Assembly: GCA_001603075.1 (NCBI GenBank)
Contig: LVBB01000022.1
Span: 48,731-112,730 of the forward strand
Reading direction: 5' to 3'
Source of the DNA: Phycisphaerales bacterium Planc_01
GTDB taxonomy: Bacteria > Planctomycetota > Phycisphaerae > Sedimentisphaerales > Anaerobacaceae
Length of the DNA: 64,000 nt
Under the pieces are notes generated by a model. That model did no database searches, was not told the DNA's origin, and saw only the letters and a list, made by a program, of their open reading frames with translations. Below are positions 55,831 through 63,965 of the stretch, in pieces (the first letter of the stretch is position 1; every line of letters starts with the position of its first letter). A program made the position numbers and the translations under genes.

Positions 55831-56652
55831 TTACCACCAGTGATACGGCGGGGTGCTGTTGCCGCCCCCTGGGCAGTAGCGATGCTGCATCTCGGTGAAG
55901 TTGCGCCATTCCTGGTGGGCATCGAGAAAGACGATGTTGGCGCCCTCGGGCCGGTTGCCCCTTCGCAGGTGGTTCGTGCGGTCATAGATCTGGTACCGGC
56001 TGAACAGCCCGCCGACGACCTCGACAAAGTTGCCGGTGTCGCGGTCGTTCAGCATGCTCAGCGTCGCATCGGTAATCAACTCGGCCTGCCCGGCGCCCTT
56101 TTCGTTGAGGGTCTTGACCCACTTCTTGGCAGGTGTGCCCGGCTCATAGAGCGGAGGCCCGCCGGTACGTCCCGCTTGGGTATCCATCATCCAGAAGTAG
56201 CTCGTCACGCGATAGGCACTGGTGCGATAGGTCACGGCCGCCTCATCGACCTGGCTGACGGGCGTCCCATAAGGCGGGTTCTGATGATACTGCCAGACGA
56301 TGGACATGTCGCCGTTCTTCGAGAGATCGGCCGGGCAATAGAAAATATCCCGGCTCCCGCCGCTCTTGAGGATGAAGTCGCTGGCAAAGTACGAGATGTC
56401 CCACAGCCAGTAGCCGCCATCATTCAGCGGCAGCTTGGCGTCGTTCTCGTTGGCGTACATGTGCAGACACAACGCCAGTTGCTTGAGGTTGTTGGCGCAG
56501 GTGACCTTACGGGACTGCTCGCGGGCCCGCTGCAACGCGGGCATCAGGATGCCCATCAGCAGCGCGATGATCGCGATGACCACCAGCAACTCGATCAGCG
56601 TAAACGCCCTGCTCGGCGCCCGGCGTGTCTCGGTTATGATATGGCTGTGCAT
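55831..56652 (-). CDS. Pseudopilin-like protein with type IV prepilin motif
   Basis: ATG 56652 is preceded by AAGGAGG. Residues about 16-36 ([20 protein letters not shown]) form a prepilin-type helix with Glu5, although the usual Gly before Phe is Ala here (SRAFTL), which is tolerated but less common. The body has [20 protein letters not shown], then a 200-residue globular part and the C-terminal [15 protein letters not shown] element shared by planctomycete DUF1559-like pseudopilins. It stands alone, with the RAYT element about 300 bases away. Function: probably an orphan pseudopilin of the secretion or surface system. Confidence 0.8.
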   Translation of the reverse strand: MHSHIITETRRAPSRAFTLIELLVVIAIIALLMGILMPALQRAREQSRKVTCANNLKQLALCLHMYANENDAKLPLNDGGYWLWDISYFASDFILKSGGSRDIFYCPADLSKNGDMSIVWQYHQNPPYGTPVSQVDEAAVTYRTSAYRVTSYFWMMDTQAGRTGGPPLYEPGTPAKKWVKTLNEKGAGQAELITDATLSMLNDRDTGNFVEVVGGLFSRYQIYDRTNHLRRGNRPEGANIVFLDAHQEWRNFTEMQHRYCPGGGNSTPPYHWW

Positions 56653-56945
56653 GTAATGCCTCCTTATCGCCCGAGCCTCAAACCGCTCATCTGCCCGCGG
56701 CGTGTCGGTTCCCCCTCGCTCGAACCACCCACAAAATTCCTACGCACCAACGACTTGCGTGTTCACGCAGACCTTTGTGACCGCGCCGGGCCTTGCCCCC
56801 CGGCGATGCTGTATCTTCGCATATTCCGGCCCATCGGAGCAATGCACTTTTGCGTTTTTCTTTCACCATTTTACGACCAGCACGCCCGCGATGGCCCCGC
56901 GACATACAGGGATATGTTCCACCCCCTCCCCCTTTGGACAACTTT

Positions 56946-57033
56946 CCCAATTAAAGGTGTCAGGTACTTTTTCGAGGTCTGCCTCGCGTCCCAATTAAAG
57001 GTGTCAGGTACTTTTTCGAGGTCTGCCTCGCGG
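56946..57033. repeat. Two tandem 44-base REP-like units (left end of the RAYT element)
   Basis: The unit beginning CCCAATTAAAGGTGTCAGGT occurs at 56946 and again at 56990, essentially identical. Each contains a CGAGGTCTGCCTCG hairpin after the single-stranded-looking GGTGTCAGGTACTTTTT. This combination of linker plus palindrome is typical of REP sequences recognised by REP-associated tyrosine transposases. The transposase stop codon at 57004 lies inside the second unit. The gap 56653-56945 holds no other recognisable feature. Confidence 0.85.
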
Positions 57034-57672
57034 GCGGATGGTGGATTGGAGCCCGAGACGCCGAGCGGTCGCCTCCACCCAGCCCACGTCGCCGAAGGGG
57101 CAGCCTCGCCGGAGGCTGTTCTCTATGGGCTCTGCATTCTCGCCCTTCAGCGTCTCGCGCACCAGAGCCGTCCAGTCCGCCGGCAAGTCCACGGGGCCGT
57201 CCGCCAGCACGACCTCCGACCCCCGTCCTGCCCGCACGGCCAAACTCGACCACGCCCACTGATCGGGCGACTCGACCAGTCCGGCCCGCAGCGGATTGGC
57301 CTCGATGTAGCGCAGCACGCGCAGGTAATGCCGATCGCCCTGCACCGGAAAGCTCTTGTAGCGGCCCTGGTACAGATGCCCGATTCCGATGGTCGCGTGC
57401 GAGGCGTGGTAGCGCTGGACATGGGTGAGCGTCACCCATCGCATGAAGGCGGGCAGGTCGTCGTCACCTTGCGGCCACAGCAGCAGGTGCCAGTGGTTGC
57501 TCATGAGGCAATAGCCGCACAGACGCATCGAGAACCGCGACAGCCCATCGCCCAGGATCTTCTCGAACGCCAGGAAGTCCGCTGGCTTGCGGAAGATGCG
57601 CAGACGCCCGTTGGCGCGATTGAGCACGTGGTAGACGTACCCACCCAATGTAATCCGCTCCGGCCTCGGCAT
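57004..57672 (-). CDS. REP-associated tyrosine transposase (RAYT, Y1/HUH type)
   Basis: The protein (222 residues) is a single-strand DNA transposase of the IS200-like HUH superfamily. MPRPERITLGGYVYHVLNRA is the RAYT N-terminus. MSNHWHLLLWP carries the HUH metal-binding pair, and the catalytic Tyr region is in HVQRYHASHA..YQGRYKSFP or RVLRYIEANPLRAGL. The C-terminal tail PRGRPRKST is encoded by the REP-like repeat itself. Start ATG 57672 is preferred to one three codons upstream. It is flanked by perfect 26-base inverted repeats. RAYTs normally move or cut REP sequences rather than acting as ordinary insertion sequences. Confidence 0.9.
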   Translation of the reverse strand: MPRPERITLGGYVYHVLNRANGRLRIFRKPADFLAFEKILGDGLSRFSMRLCGYCLMSNHWHLLLWPQGDDDLPAFMRWVTLTHVQRYHASHATIGIGHLYQGRYKSFPVQGDRHYLRVLRYIEANPLRAGLVESPDQWAWSSLAVRAGRGSEVVLADGPVDLPADWTALVRETLKGENAEPIENSLRRGCPFGDVGWVEATARRLGLQSTIRPRGRPRKST

Positions 57673-57723
57673 GAAAACCATTCTACACGATACGCAGCCG
57701 CGTCACACGCAGAATCCCTCCCC

Positions 57724-57749
57724 CGAAAAAGTACCTGACACCTTTAATT
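57724..57749. repeat. Right inverted repeat of the RAYT element
   Basis: The 26 bases are a perfect inverse complement of 56949-56974 (AATTAAAGGTGTCAGG...TTTTTCG), so the transposase gene is enclosed by terminal inverted repeats. It lacks the CGAGG hairpin part present on the left side. Confidence 0.85.
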
Positions 57750-57846
57750 TCCCCGCGTGATGAATTTCTTTCTCATGCGTCTATGGAAGTGAAGGGCTGA
57801 TTTACCGCGTGTAGCATTCTGATTCTTTGGAAGGAGTCAGTTACCG

Positions 57847-58449
57847 ATGCGTAGACTGCGCTTGTTGCTCGTGATCGGCGCGCTGTCGTTCAGCATGGTA
57901 GGTTCGTGCGGGCGGAGCCAGCGTCCGCTGGACGAGAGACTGCAAACAGCTCTGGATGTACGCCTGCGGCATTACGATGTGAAGGGGGCCTCGGTGGCCG
58001 TCATCCTCCCGGATGGCACGATCTGGCGGGGTGCCAGCGGCGTTTCCCACCCGGGTGTGAATATGAGCCCTGATATGGCGTTCGCCATCGGAAGCATCAC
58101 CAAGAACATGGTGGCGGCGCTGATGCTTCAGCTTGCCGAGGAGGGGAAGCTCTCCTTGGACGAGCCCATCGGCCAATGGCTGCCGTCCTATCCGCACGTG
58201 AACCCTGCTATTACAATCCGGCAGATGCTCAACCACACCAGCGGGCTCTTCATGTTCTGGGACAACCAGCAGCTCTGGGACGATCTGGTCCGGTATCGGA
58301 CGAAGCATTTCACCCCGGAGGGGGGGAACGAAACGGTGTCAGGTACTTTTTCGATGCTCAATGACGGGCGTCCGGCGGAGGGGACAGACGGTCGAGGAGG
58401 CGTTGGATGGGGGGGCGCGGCCTGCGGCCGCGACAGTTTTGAGTTTTGA
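57847..58449 (+). pseudogene. Truncated beta-lactamase-type serine hydrolase
   Basis: The product begins with an export signal and a possible lipobox (MVGSC). It then matches class-C beta-lactamase/penicillin-binding-like hydrolases: KGASVAVILPDGTIWRG, FAIGSITKNMVAAL with the catalytic SxxK Ser-Lys pair, and NHTSGLFMF (YxN-adjacent region). The family needs about 350 residues, but the match ends after about 162, exactly where a copy of the REP-like GGTGTCAGGTACTTTTTCG occurs (58335). The frame then runs through unrelated sequence (Gly-rich) to a stop at 58449. The catalytic KTG part is missing, so the gene is probably dead. Confidence 0.75.
58335..58353 (+). repeat. Isolated copy of the RAYT-associated REP sequence
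   Basis: GGTGTCAGGTACTTTTTCG is identical to the core of the repeats at 56956 and 57000 and marks the breakpoint of the serine hydrolase gene. Confidence 0.8.
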
Positions 58450-59117
58450 GTGCTTGGTTTTGAGTCCGTTCTTGCTGCGGCCTGCCGCCTTCGGTCTCCG
58501 GCCGGCGTTCTCCCATCCTCACCCTCGCCCCTTCGAGATACGAGACACCAGCGCAGCCTGCCCTGAGCGAAGCCGAAGGGAGACACGAATGACGGCCGTC
58601 CCCTCCGGGGTATCTCTGCACCCCTGGCCTTTTCGGGATATCAGAGGCACGGCGCCGCCCCTCCATCGGTTCGTCCGTCCCATCCACGCCGCCTCGCGCA
58701 GCACCCTCGACAGCATGGGCGCTCACCCCAATTCCCAGGCGCTCCCCAATGTCGTGCTTGCCCCCCCCCATATGTCGCGACATACCTTTGGGCGTACGTA
58801 GTTGTGCGTAGCGGCCGTGAGCCGCGACGAGTTTTGAGTGTTGAGTGCTTGATTTTGAGTCCGTTCTTCCTGCGCCCTACGGGCTGCGGTCTCCAGCCTG
58901 CTCCCTACGGTCTCCGGCCCGCACCCTTCCGCCCTGCGTCCTCACTCCCGCCCCCGCGAGATACGAGATACCAGATACCCGATACGGGTCCTCCCCCCCG
59001 ATGTCGCGACATACCTTTGGGCGTACGTAGTCATACGTATCTGCTTTCGGCGCCTGCGTAATAGACCGCATGGGCTGAAGCCCATCCTACCGGTTCTGCG
59101 GGCTGCCGCGATGCGGC
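58450..59117. other. Gene-poor zone with decayed dispersed repeats
   Basis: No gene was found in these 668 bases. Two partly matching blocks share GAGTGCTTG(G/A)TTTTGAGTCC (58456 and 58844 areas). A 31-base word containing the palindrome TGTCGCGACA followed by TACCTTTGGGCGTACGTAGT occurs identically at 58772-58802 and 59001-59031. The word AGCCTGCCCTGAGCGAAGCC near 58554 also appears in nearly the same form near 55700. Short direct duplications of GAGATACGAGA occur in both zones. These look like remnants of dispersed non-coding elements. Confidence 0.7.
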
Positions 59118-59996
59118 TCAGCGGAGTTTGCGGAAGGCGGCGGGCGAGAGGCCGAAGACTTTTTTGAAGGCGCGGGAGAAGTGGAACGGGTCGCTGAACC
59201 CCAGATCGAAGGCCACCTGCTTGATGAGCGCATCGTTTCGCTGGAGCCGTCGGGCAGCCTGGGCCATCTTGAGCTGCGTGAGGTACTGATAGGGGCTCTG
59301 GCTGTCGAACCGCTTGAAGAGCCGGCACAGGTAGGCTTCGTCGACGTGGCAGGCCTCGGCGATTTCCTCCAGGGCCCGCAGCGTCGCGAAGTGGTCGCGG
59401 ATGTACTGCCGACAGCTCTGGTAGGTGGAGAAGGCCGCGGTACGATAGGGGTCGTCGACCAGTCCGGCTTCGGCGATCTTGAGGACCAGCAACTCGACCA
59501 GCTTGGCGCAGATAGCCGGGCCGTGGCGCGTGCCGGAGGCGCCGTTGGCGATCAGATCGTCGAAGATCCGCAGGACGGCATCGGGCGAGGCGATCCTCAC
59601 GGCGGTCCCCGGCGCCAAGTCGTTGTCGCAGAGGACCTTGGCGGCCGCCGGTCCTGTGAAGTCGACGAAGTATTTCACAAGCGGCTCGGCGGCGTCGGTG
59701 GTGATAACGTGCGCGAGGCCGGGTCCGTAGGTGAAGATGCGGCCGGGGTAGAGGGCCATGGTCCGGCCTTTTAGGCGCAGCGCGCCTGTGCCACGGGCGA
59801 CAAACTCGATGGAATGGAACGGAAAGTCCGCCCGGTCGATACGGTAGTCGGGCCCGCAGCGCTCCCGGCCGCCACAGACCACCGCCAGCGGCTGGCCCGC
59901 CCCGCCGACGGCGTCGAGGTAGAACCGCTGGGCCTCGAGCACCTGGTCCGAGTAGAACGTCGGAACGCTGCCGGTATCGCGGATGTCCTGGCTCAT
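59118..59996 (-). CDS. AraC-family transcriptional regulator
   Basis: The 292-residue protein has an N-terminal cupin-like sensing domain (RADFPFHSIEFVARGTGALR, then YPGRIFTYGPGLAHVI) and a C-terminal AraC DNA-binding domain with two helix-turn-helix units (ALEEIAEACHVDEAYLCRLF and IKQVAFDLGFSDPFHFSRAF), ending KKVFGLSPAAFRKLR. AraC proteins with a cupin usually sense sugars and activate nearby carbohydrate genes. The neighbour transcribed divergently is the GDP-mannose epimerase-like gene, a plausible target. ATG 59996 is used; a TTG four codons upstream is possible. Confidence 0.9.
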   Translation of the reverse strand: MSQDIRDTGSVPTFYSDQVLEAQRFYLDAVGGAGQPLAVVCGGRERCGPDYRIDRADFPFHSIEFVARGTGALRLKGRTMALYPGRIFTYGPGLAHVITTDAAEPLVKYFVDFTGPAAAKVLCDNDLAPGTAVRIASPDAVLRIFDDLIANGASGTRHGPAICAKLVELLVLKIAEAGLVDDPYRTAAFSTYQSCRQYIRDHFATLRALEEIAEACHVDEAYLCRLFKRFDSQSPYQYLTQLKMAQAARRLQRNDALIKQVAFDLGFSDPFHFSRAFKKVFGLSPAAFRKLR

Positions 59997-60146
59997 TGGG
60001 TCAGTCAATAATCGTCATGCATCGGACAACATTTGACATTTCTGCAATATTGCCCATGCATTATAATCACTGGCAGTTCAACTGAGAAGTCAATAAGGTG
60101 CAGGCCAGGCCGATGGTAGCGGCCGGCGGACAGGAAAGGACGTGAG

Positions 60147-61190
60147 ATGGCAGGCAAGAACAACCCTACAGCGGCGTCGGTTCTCGGCAAGGACGATCTG
60201 ATCGTGGTCGGCGGGGCCGGCGGGTTCATCGCCGGGGCGCTGGTGCGGTACTTCCACGAGCAGGGGTTCACACGGATTCGGGCGATCGACAAGAAGCCGC
60301 TGCCGCAGTGGTACCAGCGAACGCCGGGCGTCGAGTGCCTGTGCCTGGACCTGAGCGACGCCGACAACTGCGAGCGGGCGTGCGAGGGCGCCGTCGAGGT
60401 GTACAATCTCGCCGCTGACATGGGCGGGATGGGCTTCATCGAGCGGTTTCGCATCGAGTGCCTGCGGAGCATTCTGATCAACACGCATATGATCGAGGCC
60501 GCGTATCGCGCGGGCGCGACGCGGTACTTCTTCTCGTCATCGGCCTGCGCCTACAACACCGACTTGCAGAAGGACCCGAACGTCCGGGCCCTGAAGGAAT
60601 CCGACGCCTACCCCGCCATGGCCGAACGCGGCTACGGCTGGGAGAAACTCATGAGCGAGATGTTTTGCCACGAGTATTGGGCCGAGCGTCGCTTCGAAAC
60701 CCACATCGCCCGCTTCCACAACGTCTACGGCGAGCCCGGCACCTGGGATGGGGGGCGGGAGAAGGCGCCGGCGGCGCTGTGCCGCAAAGTGATCGAGTGC
60801 AAGGACCAGGGGCTCGACGAGGTGGTGATCTGGGGCGACGGCACGCAGACGCGCAGCTTCATGTACATCGACGACTGCGTCCTCGGCATCGACATGATCA
60901 TGCACTGCGACGCGCTGATCGCCACGCCGATCAACCTCGGCTCCGACCACCTGATCTCGATCGAAGACCTCATGCTGCTGGCCGAGAAGATCGGCGGCGT
61001 CAAACTCAAACACAAGCACGACCTTACGGCCCCCAAGGGCGTCGCGGGCCGTAATAGCGACAACACCTTCATCCGCCAGGTCCTCGGCTGGGCCCCCAGC
61101 ACCCCGCTCGAAGAAGGCCTGCGAAAAACCTACGCCTGGATCGAGCAGCAGTACAATGCCCGCAAGGCCGGAAAGCATACTGTCAGTTGA
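60147..61190 (+). CDS. GDP-mannose 3,5-epimerase-like NAD-dependent epimerase
   Basis: The 347-residue protein is an extended short-chain dehydrogenase. GGAGGFIAGALVRYF binds NAD; VYNLAADMGGMGFI, SSSACAYN (Cys134), YGWEK (Tyr163, Lys167), RFHNVYGEPGTWDGGREKAP (Lys206) and GRNSDNTFIRQVLGWAP match the plant GDP-mannose 3,5-epimerase and its catalytic Cys and Lys. Such enzymes convert GDP-D-mannose to GDP-L-galactose or GDP-L-gulose. In bacteria the product could enter a surface glycan. The gene follows GGAAAGG and lies 58 bases before the GHMP-kinase-like gene, suggesting one operon. Confidence 0.85.
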   Translation: MAGKNNPTAASVLGKDDLIVVGGAGGFIAGALVRYFHEQGFTRIRAIDKKPLPQWYQRTPGVECLCLDLSDADNCERACEGAVEVYNLAADMGGMGFIERFRIECLRSILINTHMIEAAYRAGATRYFFSSSACAYNTDLQKDPNVRALKESDAYPAMAERGYGWEKLMSEMFCHEYWAERRFETHIARFHNVYGEPGTWDGGREKAPAALCRKVIECKDQGLDEVVIWGDGTQTRSFMYIDDCVLGIDMIMHCDALIATPINLGSDHLISIEDLMLLAEKIGGVKLKHKHDLTAPKGVAGRNSDNTFIRQVLGWAPSTPLEEGLRKTYAWIEQQYNARKAGKHTVS

Positions 61191-61248
61191 ACCAAACGCC
61201 GCGAGCTATGGTCCTTGCCAACGTCACGGCGCATAGTGGAATCGACGC

Positions 61249-62052
61249 ATGAAACCGCCGCAAACGCCCGACATCACCGACCTCATCGGCAAGCTCCAGT
61301 ACCGCCTCGCCCTGGCCGGCGGCTGGATCGACCAGCCTTTCGCCAGCCGCCTCAACCCAAACCCGCCCGGCTCGATGGTCGTCGTCGCCGTCGAGCCGCA
61401 GTTCCGCTGGATGGACCGCTCCGGGATCTGCGGCAGCACCCGCCAGATCGCCCTGGAGCTCTGGGGCGGCGCGCTGCCCGACCGTGACCCCGCCCAACTC
61501 GTCCGCGAACTCTACGAGGCCGAAAACGAAGGCCGGGCTGAGCCCTCCGGCTCGCAGGACATGATCGGTCTGATCTATCCCGGCGTCAGCCGGCTCGACT
61601 ACGACTTCCGATGTCACGAGGGCCTCTTCCCCGCCCACATCGAGTCGTGCAACGACCCCGCCGTCGCCGCCTGGCTGTCACGCATACTGCACATCCTGCC
61701 CGTCGCCCCGCGTCCCGACGGCTACAACCCGCTCGAAACGAAGAACCTCGACCCCGCCTGGATCGGGCGATTGGGACGCTCCGGCCGCGACTGCTACGAC
61801 GCCATCGTCGCGCGTGACATCGAGCGCCTCGGCGCCTCCATGAACGAGTGCATGGAATGCTGGGAGGCCATCCTGCCCGGCACCGTCCGCCACCGGACCC
61901 TGCGCGTCGACCTGATTGAGCTGCTCGAATACTACCAATCGCGCTACCCCGGCGCGATGTACTCCGGCTGCGGCGGTGGATACCTTCTCGTCGCCTCCGA
62001 ACGCCCCGTCCCCGGCGCCTTCACCATCCAGGTGAGAATCAAAACGCCCTGA
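61249..62052 (+). CDS. GHMP-kinase-like protein
   Basis: The 267-residue protein resembles the shorter GHMP kinases: an early segment ALAGGWIDQPFASRLNP recalls the substrate-binding motif of sugar 1-kinases, EGRAEPSGSQDMIGLIYPGV sits where the Ser-rich ATP loop is found, and the C-terminal MYSGCGGGYLLVASE fits the third GHMP motif (SGxGGG). The canonical GLGSS loop is altered to PSGSQD, so kinase activity is uncertain. Its place after a GDP-mannose epimerase suggests a role in sugar-1-phosphate or GDP-sugar supply, as with heptose- or fucose-type kinases. Confidence 0.6.
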   Translation: MKPPQTPDITDLIGKLQYRLALAGGWIDQPFASRLNPNPPGSMVVVAVEPQFRWMDRSGICGSTRQIALELWGGALPDRDPAQLVRELYEAENEGRAEPSGSQDMIGLIYPGVSRLDYDFRCHEGLFPAHIESCNDPAVAAWLSRILHILPVAPRPDGYNPLETKNLDPAWIGRLGRSGRDCYDAIVARDIERLGASMNECMECWEAILPGTVRHRTLRVDLIELLEYYQSRYPGAMYSGCGGGYLLVASERPVPGAFTIQVRIKTP

Positions 62053-62298
62053 CCGCACAGAGGGTGCGGCAACACCCCCCTGCCGCTGCCCAAACCAAGC
62101 CTCCCCCGCCCCCTTCCGCGACGCCGACACATCGGACGTCCCCGACTTCGGGGAATAGAACATCTGTCCCTTCCCTCGCCCAAGAGACACATGCGGAGCG
62201 CTAACGACTAACGAAAGAGCCGACCCCAAACCTGCCCCATGAGATTCGAGATACGCCCCTTGAACTGGCCGGGAGATTCCGGTAAGCTATAGCCGGAT

Positions 62299-63291
62299 AT
62301 GCGAAGGGAAGCTATGCGTGGAGAGGTTCCCACAATCCGGCCCACTGTACCGACGCCGCGAGGCGACGCAGAGTGGTTCGCGCAGATGATCGGTGAACCA
62401 AGGCCCGCCGTACGGCGTGCGAATCGTCAATCATCAATCCGCAATCATCAATCCCAAGCGGTCTACGAATACGACGTCTATGGCCAGGTCGCCGCCTCCG
62501 ACCCGAACCATCCCAACCGCTTCATGTTCACCGGCCGCGAGTTCGACAAGGAAACCGGACTCTACTACTACCGAGCCCGATACTACAACCCTACCATCGG
62601 CCGATTCCTCCAAACCGACCCCATCGGCTACGAAAACAGCGTGAACCTCTACCGATACTGTAGAAACAATCCCGTCCAGTAGGTTGACCCGCTTGGAACT
62701 CATGCAGGAGCCGGCCTTGACTGGGGCCGAGCAAGTGCGGAGCCAAATCTTGGCAGTTGGCACCGAGACCGCAATCTCTACAATCAAGCATATGCAACCG
62801 TTGAAGAAATGCGAAGAGCAGCGATAGATCACCCAGAGTGGTGGGAGAAGGAAACGGGCGATCCATTCCACTGGCCTGACACATACCGTGGAAAAGGGCC
62901 ATATGCAGGCTGCCAGGCAAGCTATTTTCGACAGCCCGATGACCCCATTCTTGAGGACCCTGACTTTGCGCGCTGGTATGACCCGAATAAGGCCGGAATG
63001 CTGGATGATGAGACACCCATGATGGGAACATGGGACTATTGCCCACCTTCTGAGAGTACATGGGGCCATTTCTGGCAGGATGTCTTAACGCATGCGTACG
63101 ACTCGCACTACACCCCAGGGTTGACCACGAGCATAGAGTATCCGGCCCACGAGTACTGTCCCTACGGAGTCACAGCAGGTCAGGAGTGTCCTGTATGTGG
63201 CCTGTGCGCTTGCTATTGTTACTATCCGTGGACTTGGGGATACTGTACCGTCTTGCACAAGTGGGCAGACGGCGCACTGGGATTAGCATAA
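62299..63291 (+). pseudogene. RHS-repeat core and tip domain split by an in-frame amber codon
   Basis: Residues about 55-127 are an RHS-associated core (YEYDVYGQVAASDPNHPNRF, FTGREFDKETGLYYYRARYY, GRFLQTDPIGY, YRYCRNNPVQ). A TAG follows at 62680 exactly where the family has Tyr/Asn before VDPLG, and the same frame continues without other stops: VDPLGTHAGAGLDWGRAS and about 200 more residues to 63291. The tail is Trp/Asp-rich, with a cysteine cluster (CPVCGLCACYCYY) near its end, and is less GC-rich. It is the variable tip of a polymorphic RHS/wall-associated protein. The N-terminal RHS shell is absent, so this is an orphan fragment. The first ATG is arbitrary. Confidence 0.75.
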
Positions 63292-63394
63292 TCCTCAATT
63301 GTACGGACGCGGTCGTGTATGGATGATGAGCTGCCTGGGTAGCAGGGCGCGTTTCAGATTGCCGCAAAGCGATCACCTTGGGAGACCGTCGAAA

Positions 63395-63682
63395 ATGACA
63401 AGTATCGAGAAGAAGCACTGGTGCATCGTCGTTGGTTATGCCGGCCTGCTCATAGCGTCCATCTTCGGTGATGTGAATTGGCGGGTGGGCGGCGTTGCCT
63501 GGAATGTGCTGTTCCAGGCATTCGGCCCCACGCTGGGGACCCTCGTTCTTTCCACCAGAACGCTGCTTCTGCTGATGAGGAAGAGGATCTCCATCGCCAA
63601 CGGTCTCGCCAGCGTAATGTTGCTTATAGCGATCTCGCTCCTGTGTCTGGTTGTCACTGTTCCGGTCATGATGGGTGTATAG
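63395..63682 (+). CDS. Small membrane protein after the RHS tip (possible immunity protein)
   Basis: ATG 63395 has GGGAG about ten bases upstream. The 95-residue product has three hydrophobic helices (CIVVGYAGLLIASIF; VLFQAFGPTLGTLVLS; GLASVMLLIAISLLCLVVTV) with basic loops. No family is recognised. Its position directly after the toxin-like RHS tip, with similar lower-GC composition, is the usual place of an immunity gene. This function is an inference from context. Confidence 0.5.
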   Translation: MTSIEKKHWCIVVGYAGLLIASIFGDVNWRVGGVAWNVLFQAFGPTLGTLVLSTRTLLLLMRKRISIANGLASVMLLIAISLLCLVVTVPVMMGV

Positions 63683-63750
63683 GCGCATTAACATACGAAG
63701 TGCAACACGGTAGGTTGCGCATTAACATGCGAAGTGCAACACGGTAGGTC
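63683..63750. repeat. Two tandem 34-base repeats
   Basis: GCGCATTAACAT(A/G)CGAAGTGCAACACGGTAGGT is present at 63683 and, with one or two changes, at 63717, immediately after the stop of the small membrane protein. The role is unknown. Confidence 0.85.
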
Positions 63751-63794
63751 GTGACAGTCACGAGCCGACCGGTAGCCACGTTGGGTTTTTGTTT

Positions 63795-63813
63795 CTGGGG
63801 ACGCTGTCCCCAG
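63795..63813. repeat. GC-rich palindrome upstream of the partial transposase
   Basis: CTGGGG-ACGCTGT-CCCCAG can extend to a stem GGGGAC/GTCCCC with a three-base loop. CCCCTGGGG follows at once, and related words (ATGGGGACAACG, AGGGACAGCCACC) lie up to 63925. These are probably REP-type palindromes served by the transposase that starts at 63966. Nothing else was recognised in 63751-63965. Confidence 0.55.
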
Positions 63814-63965
63814 GCCCCTGGGGTTTATCGCTTTGCGCCAGAGACAGGATAGAGGGTAAGGCGACGTGACCTATGGGGACAACGTCGCCCCTGCCCCTGT
63901 GAATAATAGGGACAGCCACCTATTTTAAGCTTGACGGGGGCGTGTGAAGGGTGTAGTCTGGCATT

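Noticed and set aside
56960..57439. Second frame of 159 codons ending in the same RGRPRKST tail
   Set aside because: It only shares the repeat-encoded end from the first REP copy; the rest is an out-of-frame reading of the RAYT gene without motifs.
60033..60067. Promoter TTGACA...TATAAT for the epimerase gene
   Set aside because: The spacer is 23 bases, too long for a sigma-70 promoter; it may be activator dependent, but this cannot be supported.
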